Below are positions 16,218 through 25,040 of a DNA stretch of 64,000 bases, piece after piece. Every line of letters begins with the position of its first letter. Position 1 is the first letter of the stretch. Below the pieces are notes generated by a model. It made no database searches, was not told where the DNA came from, and saw only the letters and a program-made list of their open reading frames with translations. The position numbers and the translations under genes are program-made. The stretch comes from Pseudomonas mucidolens (GTDB lineage: Bacteria; Pseudomonadota; Gammaproteobacteria; Pseudomonadales; Pseudomonadaceae): assembly GCF_900106045.1 (NCBI RefSeq), contig NZ_LT629802.1:2294001-2358000 (forward strand), given 5' to 3'.

Positions 16218-17192
16218 TCAGAAGTCGGTGATCACCGTGCCGGCAATACTCTGGGCAAATCCACCACCAAACACGTTGGCCGGCGTTGCAAAACCCGGCT
16301 GCTGCTCACCGTTCATTACTCGCCGCGCAGCTTCTATCGCCGCCAGCGGCGTAAAGGAATAGCCGTTGACGGTGTCAATCACCGAGCGCGCGATTGCGCC
16401 ATCAGTCCCGGTGACCTCAACCACTGCCCGCGCGCGATGAGCAGCCCTTTGCTCGGGTGTGGGACCATCAGGCAACTGCGACAGATCACCTTCGGGAAAC
16501 GCTTCGCCCGTGATATGCACGAACATCGCAATGTTGCGGATGCCGGTCGAATGCCAGCCCGTCACCAGATCGCCGAATGACAACGGCGCACAGAGGACCG
16601 GTCCCTGGCCAAAATCAAAGAGCCGCGGCGCGGCGTCCGGTGTTGCAACCAGTTCGCCATCAACCCTGGCGAGCACGCCTGCGCCGAGGATTTCGCTGAC
16701 GCTCATCGCAGACCCGCGAGACATCGAACCGGGGACCTGAAGCGCGATACTCAGCGCAACCGGTTTTACTGCACGCTTGGCAACATGCACCGCCAGCGAA
16801 TCGGTAGGAACGACATCCCAGCCGACACCCGGCAACAGCATGACGTGGTTAGCTGCCGCTTCAGCGCCCAGCCCCTCGGCCATGCGGTAAATATTGATCT
16901 CGGCAGTGATGTCCAGATAGTGCGTGCCGACTTTGATACAGGCGTGCATCAACGGCTCGGCCGTTCGTGCAAACGGCCCGGCGAAGTTCAGCAATACTGA
17001 GATGCCAGATAAAGAGCCTTCGGCATCATGGGTATCAAACACCCGATAAGGCACGTCCAATTGCGCTGCGAGCGATTCGAGACGCTTGGCATTACGCCCG
17101 GCGATTTCGAAATCCAGACCGAGCGCTTTTGCTCGCTCAGCAGCCATCCGACCGGTATAGCCTGTAGCTCCGTAGATCAGTAGCGTACTCAT
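16218..17192 (-). CDS. Saccharopine dehydrogenase-like NAD(P)-binding protein
   Basis: 324 aa from the ATG at 17192, which overlaps the stop of the VOC gene (ATGA). The N-terminal Rossmann motif YGATGYTGRMAAERAK and the segment LLNFAGPFARTAEPL, plus GTHYLDITAE, match the saccharopine dehydrogenase / trans-acting enoyl reductase group. The substrate is unknown. It is the last gene of a three-gene minus-strand operon (SDR, VOC, this protein) divergent from the AraC gene at 18458. Confidence 0.8.
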   Translation of the reverse strand: MSTLLIYGATGYTGRMAAERAKALGLDFEIAGRNAKRLESLAAQLDVPYRVFDTHDAEGSLSGISVLLNFAGPFARTAEPLMHACIKVGTHYLDITAEINIYRMAEGLGAEAAANHVMLLPGVGWDVVPTDSLAVHVAKRAVKPVALSIALQVPGSMSRGSAMSVSEILGAGVLARVDGELVATPDAAPRLFDFGQGPVLCAPLSFGDLVTGWHSTGIRNIAMFVHITGEAFPEGDLSQLPDGPTPEQRAAHRARAVVEVTGTDGAIARSVIDTVNGYSFTPLAAIEAARRVMNGEQQPGFATPANVFGGGFAQSIAGTVITDF

Positions 17193-17590
17193 TGGACGTG
17201 CTGCCATTTCTTGTAGACGAATTCGAGGCTGTACCCATCCGGGTCCAGCACATTGGCCGCGTAGTAATCGGGGTCGTAATGCAAGCGTGCCCCAGGTGGG
17301 CCGTTGTCCACCGCACCCTGATGCAGGGCAGCGGTATAAGCGGCATCAACTTCAGCCTGGCTGCTTGCGACAAAACCAACATGTACCGCGCGCCCACCCA
17401 CAACGCCCTCACGCAACCAGAAAAACATCCGGCCATTGGCACCGAAGCCTTTCAGGTCAGGATGACCCGGTGGACCGTCCTTGCCATCGTAGTCCAGGCG
17501 CGCGGTGATACCCAGTGGGGCCAGGGCAGCTTCGTAGAAACGGATAGACCGTGCTATATCGCTCACGGACAAAAAGATATGATCCAGCAT
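17189..17590 (-). CDS. VOC family protein
   Basis: 133 aa. Pattern: MLDHIFLSVSDIARSIRFYE, MFFWLREG, HVGFVASSQAEVDAAY and DYYAANVLDPDGYSLEFV, with HIF and LEF segments at the metal-ligand positions. It is paralogous to 10317-10727. Its stop overlaps the next start, and it lies 18 bases after the SDR gene. Likely a dioxygenase/isomerase-fold enzyme or binding protein in the SDR pathway. Confidence 0.85.
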   Translation of the reverse strand: MLDHIFLSVSDIARSIRFYEAALAPLGITARLDYDGKDGPPGHPDLKGFGANGRMFFWLREGVVGGRAVHVGFVASSQAEVDAAYTAALHQGAVDNGPPGARLHYDPDYYAANVLDPDGYSLEFVYKKWQHVQ

Positions 17591-17608
17591 GGCGAAACCC
17601 TCATGTAT

Positions 17609-18352
17609 TCAGATGTTGTAGCCACCGGCCACTTCGACCGTCTGGGCATTGATCCAGGCGCCCTCTTCTGACAGCAACATGGCAATGACGCGCGCGACGT
17701 CTTCCGGCTCGCCGACCCGGCCGAGCGCTGTTTGCGCCGCCAGCTTCGCCTCGAACTCAGCGTTTAGCCCCCCGCCCAAGTCGGTGCGGATGGCGCCGGG
17801 TGATACCGCGTTGGCCCGTATGCGCCGATCGCCGAATTCTTTGGCCATGTAACGGGTGAGCACCTCGAGCCCGCCTTTGAAGGCAGCATAGGGCGCCACG
17901 CCAGCGGTGGCGACGCGGGTAGTGGCACTGGTCAGGTTGACGATACTGGCATTTTGCGCGAGCAGCGGCAGTAGGGTTTGAGTGAGAAAAAACGGCCCCT
18001 TGAGGTGCACGTTGAACAGGCCGTCGAACTGCGCCTCGGTGACAGTTGCCAAGGGATTGAACAGGCCGTACCCGGCATTGTTGACCAGGCCACTTAGCAG
18101 GGTGGCGTTCCAGGTGTCCCGTAAGGTCAGTACCACTGACTCGCGAAACGCTTCGAAGCTGCCAACATTAGACACGTCGAGCTTGAGGGCGACAGCCTTG
18201 CCACCGACGCGCTCGATGCGTTTTACGACTGAGGCGGCGGCCTGGGAATCAGCGTTGTAGGTCAGGATGACACCCATACCGCGCCGAGCAATGTGCTCGG
18301 CTGCACTGGCACCGATTCCACGACTACCGCCGGTAATGACGATGACGCTCAT
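17609..18352 (-). CDS. Short-chain dehydrogenase/reductase, first gene of an SDR-VOC-dehydrogenase operon
   Basis: 247 aa. TGGSRGIG cofactor loop, NNAGYG, Ser in NLTSATT, and YAAFKGG carrying the catalytic Tyr and Lys; C-terminal INAQTVEVAGGYNI. It is divergent from the AraC regulator at 18458, with a 105-base intergenic region, and is followed closely by VOC and saccharopine-dehydrogenase-like genes. Confidence 0.9.
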   Translation of the reverse strand: MSVIVITGGSRGIGASAAEHIARRGMGVILTYNADSQAAASVVKRIERVGGKAVALKLDVSNVGSFEAFRESVVLTLRDTWNATLLSGLVNNAGYGLFNPLATVTEAQFDGLFNVHLKGPFFLTQTLLPLLAQNASIVNLTSATTRVATAGVAPYAAFKGGLEVLTRYMAKEFGDRRIRANAVSPGAIRTDLGGGLNAEFEAKLAAQTALGRVGEPEDVARVIAMLLSEEGAWINAQTVEVAGGYNI

Positions 18353-18457
18353 TTTATGTTCCTCTGTGGCTTATAGGTGGCCCCACAGTAATCATCACGG
18401 TCGCCAGGGTCGTACTCGTTTCTACTTGAAACCTGCCTGTTTCTGCTTTTCGCTTGC

Positions 18458-19384
18458 ATGGCGCAGCGTTCTGCCGTCAGCATGCCCAGCATGGACAATC
18501 AACTGAATGAACTCAGGGCGCTCGCGGCCAAGGCTGAAAATCGCCGCACCGAAACGGGCATTCCCCGCGTGGCCATGGTCAAGGGCAAGATCCCCGAACA
18601 CATGCTGGCGGCGGTCTATGACCCGATGATCAATGTGATCCTGCAAGGCAGTAAAAGCATGAGCGTGGGGGATCGGACGCTTCGGTATGACCCTGCGACC
18701 TATTTCGTCATGTCCATTGATTTGCCAGCAGTGGGGTCTGTTCATCCAAGCGAATCGGGAGAACCTTACTTGGCAGTGAGCCTGACGCTGGACCCGACAG
18801 TGCTGACAACGCTGTTTGCAGACCTGCCCAAACCTGCCAGCAACGTTGAAAACACTCTCGGATTCTCCGTTGCTCCAGTCACGACCGATCTGATGGATGC
18901 TTGGGTGCGAATGTTGCGATTGATGGGCGATCCGGACGCCATCGCAGCCCTGGCCCCGGTTTATGAACGGGAAATCATCTTCCGTGTGCTCCAGGGTCCC
19001 CATGGCTGGATGCTGCGCGAGATTGCAGCGCCCGATACGGCGATGGCCCGAATCAACATGGCGATCCAGTGGATCCGCCGTGACTTCGCGCAACCCATTG
19101 GGGTGGAACGCTTGGCGCAACGAGCTTCAATGAGCGTCTCGGCGTTTCATCGCCACTTCAAGGCAGTCACCAGCCTGAGTCCTTTGCAGTATCAAAAACG
19201 GGTTCGCCTGCTCCAGGCTAGAACACTGATGGTGGCCCACGCCAAGAGTGTCATGGCAGCTGCCTTCGAGGTCGGCTATGAAAGTGCGACACAATTCAGC
19301 AGGGATTATTCACGGGTATTTGGACTTCCTCCTGCACAAGATGCCGGGAGGATCCTAGGGGAAACGAGCGCCACCAGACGCTAA
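18458..19384 (+). CDS. AraC-family regulator, paralog of the one at 15309
   Basis: 308 aa from ATG 18458; 18491 (MPSMDNQ) is an alternative start. It has the same architecture as the 15309 gene: ETGIPRVAMVKGK, INVILQGSKSMSVGD, then two helix-turn-helix units ending in AAFEVGYESATQFSRDYSRVFGL (split here by the turn). Shared order and orientation suggest that the SDR/AraC pair was duplicated. It probably regulates the divergent operon at 16218-18352. Confidence 0.88.
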   Translation: MAQRSAVSMPSMDNQLNELRALAAKAENRRTETGIPRVAMVKGKIPEHMLAAVYDPMINVILQGSKSMSVGDRTLRYDPATYFVMSIDLPAVGSVHPSESGEPYLAVSLTLDPTVLTTLFADLPKPASNVENTLGFSVAPVTTDLMDAWVRMLRLMGDPDAIAALAPVYEREIIFRVLQGPHGWMLREIAAPDTAMARINMAIQWIRRDFAQPIGVERLAQRASMSVSAFHRHFKAVTSLSPLQYQKRVRLLQARTLMVAHAKSVMAAAFEVGYESATQFSRDYSRVFGLPPAQDAGRILGETSATRR

Positions 19385-19518
19385 TCAATTTGAGGATCGG
19401 ATAACCGGCTAGAAAAGATCCATGACCGTCAGCCAATTCGGATTTACCGGTTAGCCTCGCTGATAGCCGGCCTCTTGACGATTGAGTTCTGGCCCTCCTT
19501 CAAGATCAAATGTGGAAT

Positions 19519-19883
19519 TACACTGAAAGCCAGCCAAAGCCACGCTGGTGTTTATCAGGAATCGCCATTCGCGATCGCTCACCCATCCGGTGCAAATGGG
19601 GGCAAACCTGGGGGCATAATTCGATTTTTTCAGGCTGTAACTACCACCCTAGAGCCAAGTCAAAATGTTTTTTGGCGACCCTGAGAGTCTTTAGGTGTCG
19701 CCGGATAGGCTGTTTAGCTGATCATTTCTAGCTTTTCATAGGCCATGGAGACCCATTCACTTCCCAGCCTGCCAGTCCCGTTGCCTTTGCCCGAAATCGC
19801 CATCAATTTGTTCTAGCACGGCATCTGGCACAGACCAGTGCCAGCCACGACGGCAAGAATCATGGCTTCGCCATCGCCAATCT
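19519..19883. repeat. Direct repeat, copy 2, with a LysR gene fragment
   Basis: Degenerate second copy of 7356-7970. It keeps the doubled GGGGGCA motif, the AGAGCCAAGTCAAAATG block and the downstream CTGATCATTTCT block. It then jumps across a deletion of about 255 bases to GGCATCTGGCACAG and about 60 bases of the LysR coding sequence. The remaining gap to 20173 has no supported gene; TGGGTGTCCGGTTTCATAGG near 19920 resembles an insertion-sequence end, but I cannot confirm that. Confidence 0.8.
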
Positions 19884-20173
19884 CACCTGATACCTCGGTC
19901 TGGCGAGCATTCTCGCCTAAATGGGTGTCCGGTTTCATAGGCCACTACACGATGGCGTTACCGAAAGACGACTTTCGACCCGAAGCACACATTAGAACAG
20001 GGTAAATAAGTCCGTCGCCTTTCTTCCTTTGGTCTCGTTTTTTACCACCAGATTTCAGGTTGCTCACCGAGCACTCCGATAGGATCAGGCAATACTAAAA
20101 TCCAATCAGGCATAGTCCCCAACCACTCTCCGCCCTAGCATGGCCTCACCTTATATATTCAGGAGTGCGCCCC

Positions 20174-21007
20174 ATGAGTGCAGAAAAAACCATTTTTATC
20201 ACCGGCGTTAGTAGCGGCTTTGGCCAGGCCCTGGCTAAGGAAGCTTTCGCTCAGGGCCATCGAGTGATCGGCACTGTTCGCAGCGAATCCTCTCTGGCAA
20301 CTTTCCAGGCGCTCTTGCCTGAGAGAGCCCATGGTGTGGTGCTGGACGTTACCCACTTTAATGCCATCGACGCCGTGATCGCCGCTGTTGAGGACCAGTA
20401 TGGCCCGGTGGATGTGCTGGTTAACAACGCGGGTTATGGCCACGAAGGGATTTTCGAGGAGTCGTCGTTGGCGGAAATGCGCCGTCAGTTCGACGTCAAT
20501 GTATTCGGTGCGGTGGCGATAACCAAGGCGTTTGTGCCGTATTTTCGCCAGCGGCGCGCGGGGCATATCCTCAATATCACCTCCATGGGTGGCTATATCA
20601 CCATGCCAGGCATTGCTTACTACTGCGGCAGCAAATTTGCGCTGGAGGGCATCTCTGACGCGTTGAACAAGGAACTTGCCCCCTTCAATATTTTTGTTAC
20701 GGCCGTGGCGCCGGGGTCTTTCCGAACGGACTGGGCAGGTCGTTCGATGCAGCGTACGCCGCGCAGCATCAGTGACTACGATGCGACTTTCGACCCGGTG
20801 CGAAAAGCCCGTGAGGAAAAAAGCGGCCATCAACTGGGCGACCCGCAGAAAGCCGCACGCGCCATGATGACTATTATCGCCAGCCCGAACCCGCCGGCTC
20901 AACTGCTGCTGGGCAGCGACGCCCTGGCTCTGGTGCGTGACAAGCTGCACCGAACGGCGGAGAGTATTGAGCAATGGGAAGCGCTTAGCTGTTCTACGGA
21001 CGGCTGA
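20174..21007 (+). CDS. Short-chain dehydrogenase/reductase
   Basis: 277 aa from the ATG at 20174, with AGGAG nine bases upstream. TGVSSGFG loop, NNAGYG, Ser in NITSMGG, YCGSKFA with the catalytic Tyr and Lys, and APGSFRTDWAG; this longer form is typical of the retinol-dehydrogenase-like/YbbO group. The AraC gene starts eight bases after the stop, so here SDR and regulator are co-directional rather than divergent. Confidence 0.9.
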   Translation: MSAEKTIFITGVSSGFGQALAKEAFAQGHRVIGTVRSESSLATFQALLPERAHGVVLDVTHFNAIDAVIAAVEDQYGPVDVLVNNAGYGHEGIFEESSLAEMRRQFDVNVFGAVAITKAFVPYFRQRRAGHILNITSMGGYITMPGIAYYCGSKFALEGISDALNKELAPFNIFVTAVAPGSFRTDWAGRSMQRTPRSISDYDATFDPVRKAREEKSGHQLGDPQKAARAMMTIIASPNPPAQLLLGSDALALVRDKLHRTAESIEQWEALSCSTDG

Positions 21008-21015
21008 GCATAAAA

Positions 21016-21975
21016 GTGGAGAACGTGCAATCGATGCCGAAACCTAAGCACCCGAGCACAGCGCGTATGGTGCAGTTGATGGGCCAGCTTGCACCGCTGG
21101 AGGGTTACAACCTGAGTCCGCTGGATGATGTGCGTTTTCTGCGTTCCAACCGGCCGCTGATGCGCACGCCGGTTTTATATGAACCGGGTATCGTCATCCT
21201 CTGTCAGGGGCAGAAACGCGGCTATCTGGGTGATGAAGTTTACATCTATGACGCCCAGTATTATCTGGTGGTGTCAGTGCCAGTGCCTTTTACAATGGAG
21301 ACCGACGCTAGCGAGGCGGAGCCAATGCTGGCGGTGTACATACGTCTGGATTTCAATCTGGCCGGCGAGCTGATTCAGCAGGTAGATGAGGTACGGAACA
21401 TCAGCGTGGCTCAGCCTATGGGCATGTACGCCTCGTTCATGGACGAACCGCTGCGCCAGTCGACCTTGCGTTTTCTAGAAATCATGGGCGACCGCACCGA
21501 CGCGCAAATCCTCGGCCCGGCGATGTTGCGCGAACTTTACTACCGCATCCTCACCGGCGAACAAGGCGGCACCCTACGCGCGGCCATCGCCCAGCAGGGT
21601 CAGTTCGGCAAGGTAACGCGCGCCATTCACAAAATCCACCGCTGTTACCACGAGCATCTGGATGTAGAAATCCTGGCCCAGGAAGCGCAGATGAGCGTGC
21701 CTAACTTTCATCTACATTTTCGCAAGGTGACTGATTCCTCGCCTATGCAGTACCTCAAGTCGACGCGGTTGCATCAAGCGCGATTACTGATGCTGCGTAA
21801 CCACCTGACGGCGGCCAAGTCGGCATTTCTGGTGGGTTATGAAAGTGCTTCGCAATTTAGCCGCGATTTCAAACGCCTCTTCGGACGCACACCGATAGCG
21901 GAGGTGGCGTGGATGAAGCAGACGTATGCGTTGCCGGCACCGACAACCCCCTCGCCCTTCGTGTCATCACACTGA
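21016..21975 (+). CDS. AraC-family regulator (AraC_N type)
   Basis: 319 aa from a GTG at 21016; the ATG at 21034 is also possible, with GGAG 12 bases before it. The N-terminal PVLYEPGIVILCQGQKRG is split from DDVRFLRS; it matches AraC_N regulators. The C-terminal part ends SAFLVGYESASQFSRDFKRLFG. It is co-transcribed with the SDR gene. Third AraC_N regulator in 7 kb. Confidence 0.88.
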   Translation: MENVQSMPKPKHPSTARMVQLMGQLAPLEGYNLSPLDDVRFLRSNRPLMRTPVLYEPGIVILCQGQKRGYLGDEVYIYDAQYYLVVSVPVPFTMETDASEAEPMLAVYIRLDFNLAGELIQQVDEVRNISVAQPMGMYASFMDEPLRQSTLRFLEIMGDRTDAQILGPAMLRELYYRILTGEQGGTLRAAIAQQGQFGKVTRAIHKIHRCYHEHLDVEILAQEAQMSVPNFHLHFRKVTDSSPMQYLKSTRLHQARLLMLRNHLTAAKSAFLVGYESASQFSRDFKRLFGRTPIAEVAWMKQTYALPAPTTPSPFVSSH

Positions 21976-22228
21976 GCTTCAAACAATCCTGTCTGGCCCG
22001 TCGCCAGTAGGCTTGGGAACGCCGTACCTTTTCAGTCTACGGAGAAAGGGGACGGATTTCTTTACCCTACTTCGAACGTCCACTATTGGCCGATTCTGTT
22101 GAAAAAATCGGTTTACCCAAAACGTGTCTGCGTCCGGCCAAGTCATCTACCCAAGCCCGACAAGCCAGGACATGGTGTGCACTTAAATTTAGGTGGGCAC
22201 CAGTTCTAGCCTTTTAATCGGGTATCTC

Positions 22229-22493
22229 ATGCTGCCAACACGCCGTTCTTGTTCCAAATCATTCAAGCGTGTGTCCAGCCCGGAGCCTCGATTGCCAGCG
22301 TCGCCCTCAGCCATCACCTCAACGCGAACCTCGTCCACAATTGGATTCGGGTGCAAACGCAGAACAGCATCGCACTTCAACCTCTATTATCCGGTGCCTA
22401 TGCAATCGGTGGCGCAAGGAACTGCGAATATCAGCGTTGAAATTCTGCATCCGCGCGACACCGTCAAAGTGAACTGGCCGACCGATATCCTAC
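22229..22493 (+). pseudogene. IS66-family accessory transposase gene (tnpA/orfA) relic
   Basis: Three frame segments rebuild an IS66-type TnpA: MLPTRRSCSKSFK from the ATG at 22229, then another frame reading IIQACVQPGASIASVALS and HHLNANLVHNWIR, then back to the first frame with TANISVEILHPRDTV and KVNWPTD. The central helix-turn-helix (ASIASVALSHxLNANL) is diagnostic. At least two frameshifts inactivate it, and no tnpB or tnpC lies nearby. The flanks at 21976-22228 and 22494-22810 hold no supported gene; a GGGGACGGATTTC stretch near 22049 may be further mobile debris. Confidence 0.65.
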
Positions 22494-22810
22494 CTTTACA
22501 GCGGGTGCATAACCCGCGTGCTCGCAGAGCAATCTCATGCCATCCGGAACAATGATCTGACGATCAGTCATGGTTGTGGAGCCCAAAATATAAACGGATA
22601 CGAACGCTAACTCACGTGCCAGCGCGGCGTCCACTCGGGTCACTGGTCAACCCTGCCTCATAAAACCGCACTCGCCACTCCAGAAACCCCGGCCAGTAAG
22701 CGAACGACAGACCACTAATAAATAAAGGCGAGCATTGGCGTAGCTGCTTTCTCCATAGAAATACTAGCCCCGCGGCGAAAGAACTATCGAGATCCGCCCG
22801 TTTAACCCCC

Positions 22811-23449
22811 TTACTCTGAAATTGACCTGTCGAGAAGGTGGCTCTCGGCTGAAGAGGGCTTGCGACGGCGAATAATCCGTATGCCAGGCGACCGTAGTGG
22901 TGCTCTTACAATCTCAATCGGTAACCAGGTGAGGACTATCGGGGAAAGAGCCATTGCAGTGACGAACGCGTTCAATCCCCCTTCGCAGATAACGCCAGAG
23001 GAGAATTCACTTTCTTCGCCATTGAGAGTACATACGGTCCGCTCATCAACGGACTTTAAGCAGGACCATCTGCCCTCCTCATTTCCGTGGGCATGTTTAA
23101 TAACCTCACTGCTATTCAAAACTTCTAGATCAGGGAAGTTGAAGTCCGCAATATCAAGGCCACTGGCTCGCGTACCTGGTACTGATCGGCCTGCTCTGCT
23201 GGGAGCGCTTTCGGCGTTCTTGCGCCATGCCAACAATTGAAGCATTACCTGCATCTCCGGTCGGCGCGACAGGTTGATAGTCGAATCCGATAGCTCCCGA
23301 GCGCGGGTTGTATCCGACGGTTGTACAGGCGACGTGGACTGAGCCTGCAATTGGGATTGGAAATCTGCCCCATGAGTCGTTGTCCGCAACTTGTTTTCTG
23401 AAGTCGGCAACATTGATGAAGCTGGCGGTACCGCAGATATACCTGTCAT
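22811..23449 (-). CDS. Hypothetical protein
   Basis: 212 aa, not recognised. The ATG at 23449 has GAGG about nine bases upstream. The first 60 residues are Ser/Thr/Gln-rich and probably disordered (QSQLQAQSTSPVQPSD). A middle segment REL-SDSTINLSRRPEMQVML may be helical. Near the C-terminus there is a hydrophobic stretch (AFVTAMALSPIVLTWLPI) that could be a membrane helix. Composition is less GC-rich than its neighbours and it sits next to an IS66 relic, which suggests transfer. It may be a real gene or a decayed one. Confidence 0.4.
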   Translation of the reverse strand: MTGISAVPPASSMLPTSENKLRTTTHGADFQSQLQAQSTSPVQPSDTTRARELSDSTINLSRRPEMQVMLQLLAWRKNAESAPSRAGRSVPGTRASGLDIADFNFPDLEVLNSSEVIKHAHGNEEGRWSCLKSVDERTVCTLNGEESEFSSGVICEGGLNAFVTAMALSPIVLTWLPIEIVRAPLRSPGIRIIRRRKPSSAESHLLDRSISE

Positions 23450-23583
23450 AGGAACGCCTCATATCTCGCCTGGTGTCGTGAGTCTCGCCAGTGTTGGTGG
23501 CGTGACGGTGTACAAACAGAAAGGAATCGCGCTAACGCAACCTGTCTTCAATCGTCCGTTTACAGTTCAGTTTCTTCGCCTCA

Positions 23584-24354
23584 TCAGATCCCGCTGAACC
23601 AGTTGTATCCTTGGTCTTCCCAATACCCGCCCGGGTTGTCGTTGCTCACGAAAATCTCGACAACATGCTTGGGGTTTTTGAAGCCCAATTTGGTGGGTAC
23701 TCGAACCCTCAGCGGATAGCCGTACTCGGGCGGCAACGCAACGTCACCGTAATCCAGCGCCAGCAGTGTCTGCGGGTGCAAGGCCGTCGGCATGTCCAGG
23801 CTGGAGTAGTAATGATCAGCACATTTGAACCCGACAAATTTCGCTGTGGTGTCGGCCCCGATGCGTTCCAGAAAGCTTTTGAGAGGTACGCCCCCCCACT
23901 GCCCAATGGCGCTCCAGCCTTCAACACAGATCAGCCGGGTGATATCGCTACGTAGCGGCAGGTTGCGCAAGCTTTCGAGTGTCCATGGAGCCTTGTTCCT
24001 GACCCGGCCGGAGACGGCGAGCGAGTAACTTGCCAAGTCCACTTCAGGGATGTCGTCCTGGCTATAGAATGCGTTAAACGGAAATGGCGTGGTGATCTGC
24101 GCCCTGCTGAAGGTCGGCGCCAGTTTCTGTCCGCTGAACAGCCATGCCTGGACCCTATCGTTCCAGCGCGACATGGCCCACAGGACCTTGTCGACCTGAT
24201 CGCCGTCCTGCAGGTTGCAGCCGGTCAGCATCGACATCGCGCCCACGGTCAAGCCGGCACGAAGGAAATGGCGGCGCTGGATATTCTCCAACTCAAGCTG
24301 TTGCGCAGGTTCAAGCCTGACGCGCTGAACAGTTCCTTTTTTGGATTCAATCAT
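23584..24354 (-). CDS. Tat-exported molybdopterin-dependent oxidoreductase (sulfite-oxidase/YedY-like)
   Basis: 256 aa from the ATG at 24354, with AGGAG eight bases before it; the longer frame to 24390 is less likely. Twin-arginine signal RRHFLRAG, then MLTGC, a possible lipobox. The molybdopterin domain shows the conserved Mo-ligand Cys in RLICVEGWSAIGQWGG and the typical HYYSSLDM and YGYPLRVRVP segments. MsrP/YedY repairs oxidised periplasmic methionines; this protein may do the same or may act on another small oxide. It overlaps the cytochrome gene by 8 bases and is probably its redox partner. Confidence 0.8.
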   Translation of the reverse strand: MIESKKGTVQRVRLEPAQQLELENIQRRHFLRAGLTVGAMSMLTGCNLQDGDQVDKVLWAMSRWNDRVQAWLFSGQKLAPTFSRAQITTPFPFNAFYSQDDIPEVDLASYSLAVSGRVRNKAPWTLESLRNLPLRSDITRLICVEGWSAIGQWGGVPLKSFLERIGADTTAKFVGFKCADHYYSSLDMPTALHPQTLLALDYGDVALPPEYGYPLRVRVPTKLGFKNPKHVVEIFVSNDNPGGYWEDQGYNWFSGI

Positions 24355-24994
24355 GGCCATTTCTCCTGATATCAAGCGACCGCGCACCACCTGTAATCAT
24401 TGGCATCAGGGTTTTGGGTACCAGCATTACCAACCCAAGATGAATCACGACGAATGCAGCAATCATCGCCATCGCCGCAAAATGTACGTAGCGAGCGACG
24501 TCATAACCGCCCAGTAGCGCGACCAGCTCTTGAAGTTGAATGGGTTTCCAGATCGCCACGCCCGAAATGACGACGAGTGCGCCTGCCGCCAGCACCATCC
24601 AGTACATAAGGCGCTGCACTGCGTTATAGACACCCTTTTCATGCACGAGCCGAAAGCGCAAAGCATCCGTCAAATCACGCTTCAACGCGGCAAGACCAAT
24701 GGGCAGCAACTCACGTTTGAAATGGCGACTGACGACCCCATACAGCACATAGATTGCGCCGTTGATCAGCAGCAGCCACATGAATGCGAAATGCCAGGCC
24801 AGCGCCCCACCCAGCCACCCACCCACGGTTACCGACACTGGAAACCTGAAGCCGAACAGTGGCGAGGCGTTGTAAATGGCCCAACCGCTCATAAACATGC
24901 AGACCATGCAGGCGGCGTTGAGCCCGTGGGTGAGGCGAACCGGCCAGGGATGAAGCTTTTTCTGTCTCACGTGTTTGCCCTCGAAACCATCCAT
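24347..24994 (-). CDS. Cytochrome b561-like membrane protein, electron donor to the Mo enzyme
   Basis: 215 aa from the ATG at 24994; the longer frame to 25210 reads through the preceding intergenic region. Four membrane helices are visible (AACMVCMFMSGWAIY; FAFMWLLLINGAIYVLYG; WMVLAAGALVVISG; AAMAMIAAFVVIHLGLVM) with histidines placed for b-type haem (LTHGL, WHFAF, YVHFAA, VIHLG). It is the second gene of the operon after the periplasmic protein at 25041 and overlaps the Mo-enzyme gene. It plays the part that MsrQ plays for MsrP, but is of the cytochrome b561 type. Confidence 0.8.
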   Translation of the reverse strand: MDGFEGKHVRQKKLHPWPVRLTHGLNAACMVCMFMSGWAIYNASPLFGFRFPVSVTVGGWLGGALAWHFAFMWLLLINGAIYVLYGVVSRHFKRELLPIGLAALKRDLTDALRFRLVHEKGVYNAVQRLMYWMVLAAGALVVISGVAIWKPIQLQELVALLGGYDVARYVHFAAMAMIAAFVVIHLGLVMLVPKTLMPMITGGARSLDIRRNGHD

Positions 24995-25040
24995 GTAGCG
25001 GAGCGTTGCCAAACGGCAGCGCCCCTGCCTTTTCAGGTGA

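Noticed and set aside
18422..19120. 232-codon minus-strand ORF over the AraC gene at 18458
   Set aside because: Shadow of a gene with a strong helix-turn-helix assignment.
20159..20974. 271-codon minus-strand ORF over the SDR at 20174
   Set aside because: Shadow of the SDR; no ribosome binding site or family pattern.
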